14,101 bases of DNA, from the NCBI GenBank assembly GCA_937899365.1, contig CALBPH010000606.1, positions 1 to 14,101 of the forward strand, written 5' to 3'. Shown one piece after another: positions 1 to 8,528 of this stretch. Below the pieces are notes generated by a model that did no database searches, was not told where the DNA came from, and saw nothing but the letters and a program-made list of their open reading frames with translations. The DNA is from an uncultured Leptolyngbya sp. Lineage in GTDB: Bacteria; Cyanobacteriota; Cyanobacteriia; Phormidesmidales; Phormidesmidaceae. Positions within the stretch are counted from its first letter, which is position 1; each line of letters begins with the position of its first letter. The position numbers and the translations under genes were made by a program.

Positions 1-173
1 GTTCCGAGTGATCGGTTCCGTCGGAGTCTACGCATACTAATGCGGCGTCTGTAAATGGACCGAGTGCTTGGATGACTGCCTAAGCCTCGAGGTAAGGTTT
101 TTAATGACCAGTCCCTCGACCCTCAATCGTAATCATGTCCTGATGTATAGGCCGCGTACAAGGAATCAAGAGA
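1..173 (+). other. rpoC1 upstream region (probable rpoB-rpoC1 spacer)
   Basis: No frame stays open across this stretch and no recognisable RpoB C-terminus was found; the forward frames all meet stops within about 55 bases of the window start. In cyanobacteria rpoB normally lies just upstream of rpoC1, so this is inferred to be the rpoB-rpoC1 spacer. It ends in a usable ribosome binding site (AAGGA at about 160-164) nine bases before the rpoC1 ATG. A short hairpin, CGCAT-ACTA-ATGCG, lies at about 31-44. No promoter could be assigned with confidence. Confidence 0.5.
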
Positions 174-2039
174 ATGCCAAAACTAGAACAACGCTTTGAC
201 TATGTCAAAATCGGCTTAGCCTCTCCCGAGCGCATTCGTCAATGGGGTGAACGTACTCTCCCCAACGGCACCGTTGTAGGGGAAGTCACCAAACCAGAAA
301 CTATTAATTACAGAACCCTTAAGCCTGAAATGGATGGGTTGTTCTGTGAACGTATTTTTGGCCCTGCTAAGGATTGGGAATGTCATTGCGGCAAATACAA
401 GCGTGTGCGACATCGCGGCATTGTATGCGAACGCTGTGGAGTTGAGGTGACCGAATCGCGTGTGCGCCGTCACCGCATGGGCTATATCAAACTAGCTGCT
501 CCAGTGGACCACGTTTGGTACCTCAAAGGTAATCCTAGCTATATTGCCATTCTGCTGGATATGCCCCTCAGGGATGTTGAGCAAATTGTCTATTTCAATG
601 CCTATGTTGTTCTAGATGCAGGGAATGCCGATAGTCTTAGCTACAAGCAGCTACTGACTGAAGACCAATGGATTGAGTTAGAGGATCAGCTTTACGACGA
701 AGAGTCAGATCTCTCAGGTATTGAAGTCGGGATTGGTGCGGAAGCCCTACAGCGTCTATTACAAGACCTAGAGCTTGAAGCGGTTGCTGAACAGCTGCGG
801 GAAAATATTGACAACTCGAAGGGGCAAAAACGAGCAAAGCTAATTAAGCGCTTGCGGGTTATTGACAACTTCATTGCTACTGGTTCTCGGCCAGAGTGGA
901 TGGTGCTGGATGTGATTCCCGTGATTCCGCCTGACCTACGGCCGATGGTACAGCTAGACGGTGGTCGATTTGCCACATCGGACTTGAATGACCTCTACCG
1001 TCGTGTGATTAACCGAAATAATCGCTTAGCACGGCTACAGGAAATTTTGGCACCCGAAATCATTGTCCGCAATGAGAAGCGGATGCTCCAGGAAGCGGTT
1101 GATGCCTTGATTGATAACGGTCGTCGTGGACGAACCGTTGTTGGTGCCAACAATCGTCCCCTTAAGTCACTTTCGGACATCATTGAAGGTAAGCAGGGAC
1201 GTTTCCGGCAGAACCTTTTGGGTAAGCGAGTTGACTACTCCGGTCGTTCTGTAATTGTGGTGGGTCCTAACCTCAAGATCCATCAGTGCGGTCTTCCTCG
1301 TGAGATGGCGATTGAGCTGTTTCAACCCTTTGTGATCCATCGGTTAATTCGGCAGGGCTTGGTCAACAACATTAAAGCGGCCAAGAAGCTGATTCAGCGC
1401 AATGACCCGAGCATTTGGGGCGTGTTAGAAGAAGTTATTGAAAACCACCCAGTGATGCTTAACCGTGCACCAACGTTGCACCGTTTGGGTATTCAGGCCT
1501 TTGAGCCAATGTTGGTGGAAGGTCGTGCCCTACAGCTCCATCCCCTCGTATGTCCGGCCTTCAATGCTGACTTTGACGGTGACCAGATGGCAGTCCATGT
1601 ACCTCTATCGCTTGAGGCGCAGTCTGAGGCTCGGTTACTGATGTTGGCATCCAACAATGTGCTGTCTCCAGCCACTGGTCGACCCATCATTACCCCCAGT
1701 CAGGACATGGTCCTAGGGTGCTACTACCTCACCGCAGAAAATCCCTATGAGCAGAAGGGTGCTGATGCCCACTTTGCCAGTATGGAAGATGCCATCATTG
1801 CCTATGAGCAAGGTATGGTCGACCTCCATGCCTGGGTATGGCTCCGGTTTGACGGTCCTGTAGAAGACGACGGAGAGCCAGTCGAGGTGGTTGATAATGG
1901 CGATGGCATGGTAACTAAACGATATCCGCATCGTCGTGTTCGTGAAGATAGTGACGGCAATCTTCTATCGCAACATCTCCATACCACTCCTGGACGCATC
2001 ATCTATAACCACGCTGTCCATGCTGCGCTTGCCAATTAA
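174..2039 (+). CDS. rpoC1: DNA-directed RNA polymerase subunit gamma (N-terminal part of beta')
   Basis: This encodes the gamma subunit, the N-terminal half of beta', which cyanobacteria and plastids carry as a separate polypeptide. With RpoC2, RpoB, RpoA and RpoZ it forms the catalytic core of RNA polymerase. The 621 residues match the usual length. Visible in order: the zinc-binding Cys set C70, C72, C85 and C88; the clamp and rudder region; the RQNLLGKRVDYSGRSVI switch segment near 345-361; and the catalytic loop NADFDGDQM at 464-472, whose aspartates D466, D468 and D470 hold the active-site magnesium. The start is supported by AAGGA about nine bases upstream and by the typical MPKLEQRFDYVKIGLASPE opening. 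rpoC2 follows after 65 bases in the same direction, so the two are surely co-transcribed. Nothing is unusual about the gene. Confidence 0.98.
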   Translation: MPKLEQRFDYVKIGLASPERIRQWGERTLPNGTVVGEVTKPETINYRTLKPEMDGLFCERIFGPAKDWECHCGKYKRVRHRGIVCERCGVEVTESRVRRHRMGYIKLAAPVDHVWYLKGNPSYIAILLDMPLRDVEQIVYFNAYVVLDAGNADSLSYKQLLTEDQWIELEDQLYDEESDLSGIEVGIGAEALQRLLQDLELEAVAEQLRENIDNSKGQKRAKLIKRLRVIDNFIATGSRPEWMVLDVIPVIPPDLRPMVQLDGGRFATSDLNDLYRRVINRNNRLARLQEILAPEIIVRNEKRMLQEAVDALIDNGRRGRTVVGANNRPLKSLSDIIEGKQGRFRQNLLGKRVDYSGRSVIVVGPNLKIHQCGLPREMAIELFQPFVIHRLIRQGLVNNIKAAKKLIQRNDPSIWGVLEEVIENHPVMLNRAPTLHRLGIQAFEPMLVEGRALQLHPLVCPAFNADFDGDQMAVHVPLSLEAQSEARLLMLASNNVLSPATGRPIITPSQDMVLGCYYLTAENPYEQKGADAHFASMEDAIIAYEQGMVDLHAWVWLRFDGPVEDDGEPVEVVDNGDGMVTKRYPHRRVREDSDGNLLSQHLHTTPGRIIYNHAVHAALAN

Positions 2040-2104
2040 AGCCACCATTCAGTTTTCTCAGAAATTTTAGTTAGCCAATAGCACTTTGAGGCGGAGAGTT
2101 CCCC

Positions 2105-5100
2105 ATGGCAGATCAAGGTAACGAACAAGCCAAAGCCATTATGTTTCGTAATCGTATTATTGATAAGGGGCAGCTTAAAAAGCTGATCTCCTGGTCATTT
2201 GATACTTACGGCACGGCCCGCACAGCCGCCATGGCTGATGAAATCAAGTCACTTGGTTTCAAGTACGCTACCCGTGCAGGTGTTTCCATTAGTGTGGATG
2301 ATTTACAGGTGCCCCCCAGCAAACGCAAGTTGTTGGATGCTGCGGAGCAAGAAATTCGGGACACTGAGGAACGTTATACCCGAGGAGAAATTACTGAAGT
2401 AGAACGCTTCCAGAAGGTAATTGATACTTGGAATGAAACCAGTGAAGAGCTAAAAGACGAAGTTGTCCGCAACTTCAAAGAAAATAACCCGCTCAACTCG
2501 GTTTACATGATGGCGTTTTCTGGGGCGCGAGGTAACATTTCCCAGGTGCGGCAGCTGGTTGGTATGCGAGGGTTAATGGCTAATCCTCAAGGGGAAATTA
2601 TTGACCTGCCGATCAAAACTAATTTCCGAGAAGGTTTAACGGTTACTGAATACATTATTTCCTCCTATGGCGCCCGTAAGGGGCTTGTAGATACGGCACT
2701 GCGTACGGCAGATTCCGGCTATCTAACGCGCCGTCTGGTGGATGTGTCCCAGGATGTGATTATTCGTGAAATTGACTGTGGTACAGATCGCTGCATTCCA
2801 TTGAGTGCAATGACTGACGGTGACCGCGTGCTAATTTCTCTAGAAAATAAGCTGTTGGGTCGGGTTCTAGCGGAGGATGCCATTCATCCTAAGACTGGTG
2901 AGGTTGTGATGCCTCGCAATAAGCCCATGGATGCAGATATGGCTAAGGCTGTAGATGACGCTGGGATTAAAGAAGTCAAAGTTCGTTCTGCGCTTACGTG
3001 TGAGGCGGCTCGCTCGGTGTGTCAGCACTGCTATGGCTGGAGCTTAGCCCATTCTCATATGGTGGACTTGGGTGAAGCCGTCGGAATTATTGCCGCCCAG
3101 TCCATTGGTGAACCCGGTACTCAGCTCACCATGAGAACCTTCCATACAGGTGGAACCTTTACCGGTGAATTGGCCCCTCAGGTGCGTGCCAAAGTGGCTG
3201 GTCAGTTTAATATGCCTGAAAGTTTGAGAAGCCGTGGCTTCCGAACTCGCCATGGTGAAGACGCGCTGGTGATGGAGTCGAATACAGAAGCCAAAATAAT
3301 CATGGAGAGCGGGAAAACCCGTTCTGTTTCGTTACCCCAGGGTGCGATTGTATTTGTGGCTGATGGTTCCACCTTGGCTAAGGGCGATCTGATTGCTGAG
3401 CTACCGACGACCGGCCGAGTTCGTAAGGTCACCGAGAAAGCCAGTAAGGACGTAACGTCTGATATGTCCGGTGAGGTCTTCTTTGAAGGCTTAGTGCAGG
3501 AAGAGAAGAAAGACCGTCAGGGAAATATTACGAAGCTAGCCCAGCGTGGTGGTTTGTTGTGGGTGCTCTCGGGTGAAGTGTATAACTTGCCTCCTGGTGC
3601 AGAACCTACGGTCAAAAACGGCGACACGATTGACTCCAATGGGATTTTGGCCGAAACCAAAATCGTCACCGAGAGAGGTGGAATCGTACGTTTGCCCGAT
3701 CGATCCGATAGTAAGGGTAGCCGTGAGGTCGAAATCATCACTGCTTCAGTCATGCTGGACACGACTGAAGTGCAGGTGGAAAGCGGTCAGGGGCGCGAGC
3801 ATTACTTCTTGCAAACTGATAAAGGAGTGCGCTATTCCCTAATTGCGACACCGGGAGCCAAAGTGACTGGCGGTCAGGTGGTAGCAGACTTAGTAGATGA
3901 TACTTACCACACTCAAAGCGGCGGTATCATTAAGTTCTCAGGTGTAGAAATTGCTAAGAAGAGTAAGGGTAAGCAAGGTTACGAAGTAACCAAGGGCGGG
4001 ACACTGCTTTGGATTCCTGAAGAAGCCCATGAGGTTAATAAAGATATCTCGTTACTCATGGTGGAGGACGGGCAGTACATTGAGGCGGGTACCGAAGTCG
4101 TCAAAGATATCTTCTGCCAAATTAGCGGTGTGGTTGAAGTCACCCAAAAGAATGACATTCTTCGGGAGATTGTGATCAAACCAGGGGATATCCACATGGT
4201 GGATAGTCCAGATGCTGTCAGTGGTAAAGATGGCGTTTTGGTGAGTGCTGGTGAGGAAGTGATTCCTGGAGTAACGGCGGAAGCTGTTCGCTATGTTGAG
4301 TATGTTGAGACTCCAGAGGGTGCGGCACTGCTGTTGCGTCCTGTTCAGGAATTTGAAGTTCCCGATGTCCCGACGGTTCCCAGTCAACACTCCGTTAGTG
4401 ACAGCGAGGATAACTCTATTGGGATTACAGCGATCCAACGCCTCTTCTTTAAAGACGGTGAGCGGGTTAAGTCGGTTAATAGTGTTGAACTGCTACGGAC
4501 TCAGCACGTTCTCAATGTCGACAGTGAGACCTCTCAGCTAACGGCAGATATTGAACTGGTACCTGACCCAAATAATGCCGAGATTCAGCGTTTACAGCTA
4601 GTCATTTTGGAAACGCTGGTTATTCGTCGTGATATTGCAGCTGATCAGACGCAAGGCAGCACCCAGACTCGCTTACTGGTGGAAGAAGGTCATGAAATTC
4701 AGCCAGGGTCTGTGGTAGCACGTACTGAAATTCAGGCTAAGGAAGCTGGAGAAGTGCGTGGTATTCGTCAAGATGTAGAGTCTGTCCGTCGTATATTGGT
4801 TGTCCGTAATAGCGATCTGGTGACCATAGACCTGGATGGTAAATCGCCAACTGTCAAAGACGGTGATTTGTTAGTAGATGGATATCCCTTAGCTGACGGT
4901 ATTCTGTCCGAAGAGTCAGGTCAGGTTGTTGCTGTCAACGATAGTAGTATCGTTCTTCGTATTGCTCGACCTTATCGAGTATCGACGGGTGCGGTGCTGC
5001 ATATTGAGGATGGTGATCTAGTACAGCGGGGTGACAACCTTGTTCTACTAATCTTTGAGCGGGCAAAAACCGGTGATATTATTCAGGGCCTACCTCGTAT

Positions 5101-6088
5101 TGAAGAGCTACTAGAGGCGAGAAAACCTAAGGAAGCCTGTGTTTTGGCTGAGCGCCCTGGTAACGCCCAAGTTATTTACGGTGAAGATGAAACGGTAGAA
5201 GTGAAAATCGTCGAAGACGATGGTGTGATGGCTGAGTATTCTATTCCACCCGGTCAACCGATGATTGTGTCTGACAGTCAACAGGTTAGTCTGGCTGAAC
5301 CGTTGACTGATGGACCTTTAAATCCTCACCAAATTCTGGAGATCTTCTTTAAGTACCATCGTGAGACGAAGGGGGTGCACGAGTCTGCGATGATCAGTCT
5401 GCGGCAGGTGCAAACCTTCTTGGTGAATGAGGTACAGTCTGTATACCAATCCCAGGGAATTGATATTTCAGACAAGCATATTGAAGTGATTGTGCGCCAG
5501 ATGACATCTAAGGCTCGGGTCGAAGATGGGGGGGACACAACGATGCTACCTGGGGAGCTAGTTGAAATTCGTCAGCTAGAACAGGTTAATGAAGCCATGT
5601 CGATTACTGGTGGCGCTCCGGCAGAATATACTCCGGTACTCCTAGGAATTACGAAGGCTTCCCTAAACACCGATAGCTTTATCTCGGCAGCGAGTTTCCA
5701 GGAGACTACTCGTGTGCTAACTGAGGCGGCGATCGAAGGTAAGTCTGACTGGCTACGGGGCTTGAAAGAGAATGTCATCATTGGTCGCTTGATTCCTGCT
5801 GGTACAGGATTTAATGCCTATGAAGAACGTTCAACACCTGAGCTGGATCCTTCCTTTGACAAGGCATTTTTATCAGATGATATGGCCTTACAGGATATGG
5901 TCCTAGATGATCGCACTGCTCGTGCTTACGATCGCGAGGGTGGGCTCAATATGTTTGCTGATGACATGTTGGGCAACAACGCACCGGCGGGAGGAGAAAC
6001 ACCGGCAGCGGGGGGAGATGCTAAAAACCCACCTTCTCCATTTTTGGATGACAATGCTCTGATTGACGATCAAACGGCGGCGCCTTAG
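2105..6088 (+). CDS. rpoC2: DNA-directed RNA polymerase subunit beta' (C-terminal part, with large SI3 insertion)
   Basis: This encodes the C-terminal part of beta', partner of RpoC1 in the RNA polymerase core. Of 1327 residues, the first 350 or so contain the zinc-site cysteines C225, C299, C306 and C309, the bridge helix (about 186-213, HGARKGL-like YGARKGLVDTALRTADSGYL) and the first limb of the trigger loop (EAVGIIAAQSIGEPGTQLT, from 324). The trigger loop is then interrupted by an insertion of roughly 630 residues (about 355-985), the SI3 domain of repeated sandwich-barrel hybrid motifs known from cyanobacteria. The conserved core resumes at GDIIQGLPRIEELLEARKP near 990. The tail after about 1290 is a Gly/Ala/Pro-rich low-complexity extension. 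The ATG is chosen because CGGAG lies eight bases before it. Translation ends 54 bases before a strong terminator. Confidence 0.98.
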   Translation: MADQGNEQAKAIMFRNRIIDKGQLKKLISWSFDTYGTARTAAMADEIKSLGFKYATRAGVSISVDDLQVPPSKRKLLDAAEQEIRDTEERYTRGEITEVERFQKVIDTWNETSEELKDEVVRNFKENNPLNSVYMMAFSGARGNISQVRQLVGMRGLMANPQGEIIDLPIKTNFREGLTVTEYIISSYGARKGLVDTALRTADSGYLTRRLVDVSQDVIIREIDCGTDRCIPLSAMTDGDRVLISLENKLLGRVLAEDAIHPKTGEVVMPRNKPMDADMAKAVDDAGIKEVKVRSALTCEAARSVCQHCYGWSLAHSHMVDLGEAVGIIAAQSIGEPGTQLTMRTFHTGGTFTGELAPQVRAKVAGQFNMPESLRSRGFRTRHGEDALVMESNTEAKIIMESGKTRSVSLPQGAIVFVADGSTLAKGDLIAELPTTGRVRKVTEKASKDVTSDMSGEVFFEGLVQEEKKDRQGNITKLAQRGGLLWVLSGEVYNLPPGAEPTVKNGDTIDSNGILAETKIVTERGGIVRLPDRSDSKGSREVEIITASVMLDTTEVQVESGQGREHYFLQTDKGVRYSLIATPGAKVTGGQVVADLVDDTYHTQSGGIIKFSGVEIAKKSKGKQGYEVTKGGTLLWIPEEAHEVNKDISLLMVEDGQYIEAGTEVVKDIFCQISGVVEVTQKNDILREIVIKPGDIHMVDSPDAVSGKDGVLVSAGEEVIPGVTAEAVRYVEYVETPEGAALLLRPVQEFEVPDVPTVPSQHSVSDSEDNSIGITAIQRLFFKDGERVKSVNSVELLRTQHVLNVDSETSQLTADIELVPDPNNAEIQRLQLVILETLVIRRDIAADQTQGSTQTRLLVEEGHEIQPGSVVARTEIQAKEAGEVRGIRQDVESVRRILVVRNSDLVTIDLDGKSPTVKDGDLLVDGYPLADGILSEESGQVVAVNDSSIVLRIARPYRVSTGAVLHIEDGDLVQRGDNLVLLIFERAKTGDIIQGLPRIEELLEARKPKEACVLAERPGNAQVIYGEDETVEVKIVEDDGVMAEYSIPPGQPMIVSDSQQVSLAEPLTDGPLNPHQILEIFFKYHRETKGVHESAMISLRQVQTFLVNEVQSVYQSQGIDISDKHIEVIVRQMTSKARVEDGGDTTMLPGELVEIRQLEQVNEAMSITGGAPAEYTPVLLGITKASLNTDSFISAASFQETTRVLTEAAIEGKSDWLRGLKENVIIGRLIPAGTGFNAYEERSTPELDPSFDKAFLSDDMALQDMVLDDRTARAYDREGGLNMFADDMLGNNAPAGGETPAAGGDAKNPPSPFLDDNALIDDQTAAP

Positions 6089-6111
6089 GTGGCAAGCTGC
6101 CATGGTTCTTT

Positions 6112-6136
6112 AGGTCATAAGGTCATAGGTCAATAG
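6112..6136. repeat. short tandem repeat of AGGTCATA
   Basis: AGGTCATA occurs twice in tandem (6112-6119 and 6120-6127), followed by an overlapping AGGTCAATA. It lies in the rpoC2 3' untranslated region, before the terminator hairpin. It looks like slippage-generated sequence, and no function is claimed. Confidence 0.7.
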
Positions 6137-6142
6137 ATTCAT

Positions 6143-6178
6143 AAAAAGGGGCTGAGAATCATTTCTCAGCCCCTTTTT
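6143..6178. terminator. bidirectional intrinsic terminator between rpoC2 and hhoA
   Basis: AAAAA precedes a perfect 11-bp stem (GGGGCTGAGAA at 6148-6158 with TTCTCAGCCCC at 6163-6173) and a TCAT loop, and TTTTT follows. The A and T tracts extend the pairing to 16 bp and give a U-tract on both strands. It lies 54 bases after the rpoC2 stop and 38 bases after the stop of the convergent protease gene, so it can end transcription from both sides. Confidence 0.93.
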
Positions 6179-6216
6179 ATTGTTGGGTTTATGAGAGCCT
6201 TTAACGGTTGAACCGC

Positions 6217-7392
6217 CTAGGCGTCTAGATTTAGCTCTGCGGCTTTGATGGTGATATTTTGGGTCTGGTCGCCACGACGCAGGCTTAACCGTAATCGTTG
6301 GCCAATTGTGACCTGATCGACATAGGATTGCAGCTGATTAGCGGTATCGAAACGCTGCTCATCAATTTGTGTAATGACGTCGCCACGGCGTAGCCCAGCA
6401 TTAGCGGCAGGGGTATCAGCCAGGACACGAATGACTAAGACACCACTGACTTCGGGGATGACCATGCTGGCATTGGGATCGTCGTTGTTACGCTTAGCCA
6501 TCTCTGGGGTCAAGTCGGCAATTTGAATGCCTAGGTAGGGATGGGCAATGCGTTCACCCCGAGCTAGCTGGTCTTGAATGGATTTAGCTTTGTTGATCGG
6601 AATGGCAAACCCAATGCCCATGGCGTCTGCACGAATTGCTGTGTTGATACCAATGACTTCCCCCTGGCTATTAAGCAAGGGACCACCGGAGTTGCCAGGA
6701 TTGATGGCGGCATCTGTTTGAATAAAATCTAGCCGTTTGTCAGGAATGCCAACTGTGGCGCTTGAGCGCTTGAGGGTGCTGACAATCCCCAGCGTAACTG
6801 TATTGTCTAGCCCCAGGGGGTTGCCCACAGCAATGGCCCAATCCCCCACATCTATGCTGTCAGAGTCGCCTAAGGAGACTACCGGAAGGTCTTCGCTGTC
6901 GGCATCGATTTTGATAACGGCTAGATCGGTGAGTTCATCTTCTCCTTCGACTGTGCCATCAAAATGACGACCGTCTTTGAGGGTCACTGTAACGCGATCC
7001 GCCTGGTCTACCACGTGGGCGTTAGTGAGGATATAACCATTGCTATCGACGATAAATCCAGAGCCTTGACCACTTAAGCGTTCCTGTTGGGGAATACGTT
7101 GCAAGGTATCGGGACCAAAAAAACCTCTGAAAAGAGGATCATCGTAGAGTAGGTCCGGGACGTTACGGGTGATGGTGCGTTCGGTGTCGATGCGTACGAC
7201 TGCGTCGCCTACACGGTGTACGGCAGCAGCGACAAAGCTCTCACCGGAGAGGGAGGCAGCTTCCGCCGCTGTTTGAGTCAGGGCGGCGGCTGGCTGTATG
7301 CCTGACAAAAATAGGACGACTACTGAGAAACAGGTAATTAACCATTGATTTAGCTGACGACTAAATGCCATAGGCAGCTCAAAAGGCTTCAT
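6217..7392 (-). CDS. hhoA: HtrA/Deg-family serine protease, HhoA type
   Basis: This is a trypsin-like endoprotease with a PDZ domain, acting in the periplasm or thylakoid lumen on damaged or misfolded proteins. From the chosen Met it has 391 residues, close to Synechocystis HhoA. A signal peptide is visible (hydrophobic stretch LITCFSVVVLFLSG, then Ala-rich PAAALT). The catalytic triad is H126 (in TNAHVV), D156 (in LTDLAVIKI) and S235 (in NPGNSGGP). One PDZ domain lies at about 285-385 with the ligand loop YLGIQ. The SGESFVAAAV and VRIDTE opening of the mature part is typical of cyanobacterial HhoA/HhoB/HtrA. An in-frame ATG at 7467 would add 25 residues, but it has no ribosome binding site and would bury the signal peptide. 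A Met seven codons downstream of the chosen start is also possible. The gene converges on rpoC2 and shares its terminator. Assignment to HhoA rather than its paralogues is less certain than the family. Confidence 0.92.
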   Translation of the reverse strand: MKPFELPMAFSRQLNQWLITCFSVVVLFLSGIQPAAALTQTAAEAASLSGESFVAAAVHRVGDAVVRIDTERTITRNVPDLLYDDPLFRGFFGPDTLQRIPQQERLSGQGSGFIVDSNGYILTNAHVVDQADRVTVTLKDGRHFDGTVEGEDELTDLAVIKIDADSEDLPVVSLGDSDSIDVGDWAIAVGNPLGLDNTVTLGIVSTLKRSSATVGIPDKRLDFIQTDAAINPGNSGGPLLNSQGEVIGINTAIRADAMGIGFAIPINKAKSIQDQLARGERIAHPYLGIQIADLTPEMAKRNNDDPNASMVIPEVSGVLVIRVLADTPAANAGLRRGDVITQIDEQRFDTANQLQSYVDQVTIGQRLRLSLRRGDQTQNITIKAAELNLDA

Positions 7393-7455
7393 AGGGTCTT
7401 CTCTGAAAATTAATAGTGGGCCCTTACAAAGACTCTGAAAAGCCCCAGGAGAGGT

Positions 7456-7483
7456 CTTATAGAGCATGCGGGCCAGTGGCCAA
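7456..7483 (-). promoter_or_regulatory. candidate promoter of the HhoA-type protease gene
   Basis: Read on the reverse strand, TTGGCC (7478-7483) and TATAAG (7456-7461) are separated by 16 bases and resemble a housekeeping sigma -35/-10 pair. Transcription would begin near 7449, downstream of the longer possible start codon at 7467 and about 56 bases upstream of the ATG at 7392. This supports the shorter start if the promoter is real. It rests on consensus matching only. Confidence 0.35.
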
Positions 7484-7634
7484 AAGTTGCCTCTATTTTG
7501 ACAGTTTCCTAAACAATCGTGGGCGGAAAACCACCCTGGAGATCATCACCCATTGTCAGGTGAGACGTTCGCTACTTGAACCCGTCTAAAAGTCTGATGG
7601 CCATGTAAGGTAGTGATCATCTTGGAGAGGCGCT

Positions 7635-8072
7635 ATGGCTGGTCGGTACAATTTTGCGGTTCCGTTGCGAATGAGCACGGTGTTTGCGATCGCACTCACA
7701 AGCTGTCAATCATTGGCCATCGAGCAGCTGATTGCACCCAGCTACGAGTCTCAGCTAGCGGAGTATCTATCGAGTACGGGCGCAAAAATGTATGGAGCCT
7801 ACTGGTGTCCCCACTGCGCCAGACAAAAGCAATTATTTGGCAATGCCGCTCAGCAAATCCCCTACATAGAGTGCGATGCTCGAGGAGTTAATGCGCGAGT
7901 GGACCTATGCAATACGGTCGGCATCAGTGCCTATCCCACCTGGGTCATTAATGGAGAGTATTATCTCGGCGTCCAATCCCTGAGACGTTTGGCCATCATG
8001 TCAGGCTTTGAGCAGGCTGATGAACAGGACATCCCCAGCGATGGCCCGGGCGGGTTTAGTCCGGCCCCTTGA
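7635..8072 (+). CDS. thioredoxin-fold lipoprotein resembling the Trx domain of cyanobacterial VKOR
   Basis: This is a 145-residue protein. The N-terminus has a short basic and hydrophobic stretch ending in ALTSC, a lipobox with C24 as the candidate lipidated cysteine, so it is probably membrane-anchored and faces the periplasm or lumen. The rest is a thioredoxin-like domain: active-site CPHC at 58-61 within KMYGAYWCPHC, a second Cys pair at C80 and C92, and a cis-proline motif SAYPTW with P101. This arrangement, with the extra Cys pair, matches the domain fused to the C-terminus of vitamin K epoxide reductase (VKOR) homologues in cyanobacteria and in plant LTO1, but here it stands alone without the VKOR membrane helices. 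A role in disulfide formation in exported proteins is inferred. The start is supported by GGAGAGG, about seven bases upstream. The C-terminus is a short Gly/Pro tail. It is divergent from the protease gene and 132 bases upstream of petM. Confidence 0.8.
   Translation: MAGRYNFAVPLRMSTVFAIALTSCQSLAIEQLIAPSYESQLAEYLSSTGAKMYGAYWCPHCARQKQLFGNAAQQIPYIECDARGVNARVDLCNTVGISAYPTWVINGEYYLGVQSLRRLAIMSGFEQADEQDIPSDGPGGFSPAP
7685..7692. repeat. HIP1 octamer (GCGATCGC)
   Basis: This is a perfect copy of the highly iterated palindrome found across many cyanobacterial genomes, located within the thioredoxin-like gene. Confidence 0.9.
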
Positions 8073-8162
8073 GCTGCTCCCATCACACCTCCAAATCAGA
8101 CCTTGCTAGGGTTAGGTGGCCAAACTGTTTTAGAATGTGATCAAAGAATTTAAGCCATAACG

Positions 8163-8178
8163 CCTTTAGTCCTAAAGG
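8163..8178. promoter_or_regulatory. perfect palindrome in the petM leader
   Basis: CCTTTAG and CTAAAGG are separated by two bases, giving a 7-bp inverted repeat. It ends seven bases before the petM Shine-Dalgarno sequence (AGGAGGAG at 8186-8193). It could be an operator or a small leader hairpin; the short spacer favours a DNA-binding site. Confidence 0.4.
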
Positions 8179-8204
8179 TATATACAGGAGGAGAAATAAG
8201 CACC

Positions 8205-8309
8205 ATGGGTGGAGAAATTTTTTCGGTTGCAGTCACAATGTTTGTCATCGTCATGGTGGGGTTGGGCGTTGGCTTTCTGATGCTGAAGCTCCAGGGCGCT
8301 GAAGAATAA
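8205..8309 (+). CDS. petM: cytochrome b6f complex subunit PetM (subunit VII)
   Basis: This 34-residue protein is a small subunit of the thylakoid cytochrome b6f complex, which carries electrons from plastoquinol to plastocyanin or cytochrome c6. The sequence begins MGGEIFSVA, continues as one hydrophobic transmembrane helix (about residues 6-27) and ends KLQGAEE, the standard PetM layout and length. A strong AGGAGGAG lies 11 bases upstream of the ATG. The gene is closely followed by a hairpin and a terminator, so it appears to be a short transcription unit, and ycf39 lies downstream. Confidence 0.95.
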   Translation: MGGEIFSVAVTMFVIVMVGLGVGFLMLKLQGAEE

Positions 8310-8337
8310 TCGCCTGATTTCTATCGCTTGGTGCTGC

Positions 8338-8372
8338 TCTGATGCCCAATTCTCATAATTGGCTCCATCAGA
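8338..8372 (+). other. stem-loop after petM, no T-tract
   Basis: TCTGATG (8338-8344) pairs with CATCAGA (8366-8372), and inside it CCAATT (8346-8351) pairs with AATTGG (8357-8362) around a CTCAT loop, giving a 13-bp interrupted hairpin. It begins 28 bases after the petM stop and precedes the terminator. Because no U-tract follows, an mRNA 3'-end stabilising structure is more likely than a terminator. This is inference from pairing only. Confidence 0.5.
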
Positions 8373-8403
8373 CTCATAGCCATTCAAATTATTTGGTTTA
8401 TTC

Positions 8404-8451
8404 AAAAAAATGGCTGGGTCAGTGGCATATAGCTGGCTCAGCCACTTTTTT
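8404..8451 (+). terminator. intrinsic terminator downstream of petM
   Basis: TGGCTGGGTCA (8411-8421) pairs with TGGCTCAGCCA (8434-8444), 11 bp including two G-U pairs, flanked by seven A on the left and six T (8446-8451) on the right. It ends petM transcription about 95 bases after the stop and isolates it from ycf39. Confidence 0.85.
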
Positions 8452-8528
8452 AATAGCCAACTTTGGTTTTCGAACGATGCGACGTCTGTTAAGCTGAGTA
8501 AAGCGTTAAGTTTTGTTTAGAGTCCAAC

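Noticed and set aside
1..54. C-terminus of rpoB in the first frame
   Set aside because: The frame is open for only 17 codons and the Arg-rich peptide does not resemble the acidic end usual for RpoB, so it is left as spacer.
4052..4438. A 128-codon reverse ORF within rpoC2
   Set aside because: It lies wholly within the SI3 region of rpoC2, is antisense to a continuous conserved frame, and shows no family features.
8103..8136. TTGCTA and TAGAAT as a petM promoter
   Set aside because: The spacing is 22 bases, too long for a normal -35/-10 pair, so no promoter is called.
8342..8497. A roughly 50-codon forward ORF after petM
   Set aside because: It runs straight through the hairpin and the petM terminator and has a His/Asn-rich product, so it is a chance ORF. 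It also shows that ORFs of 40-50 codons mean little in this window.
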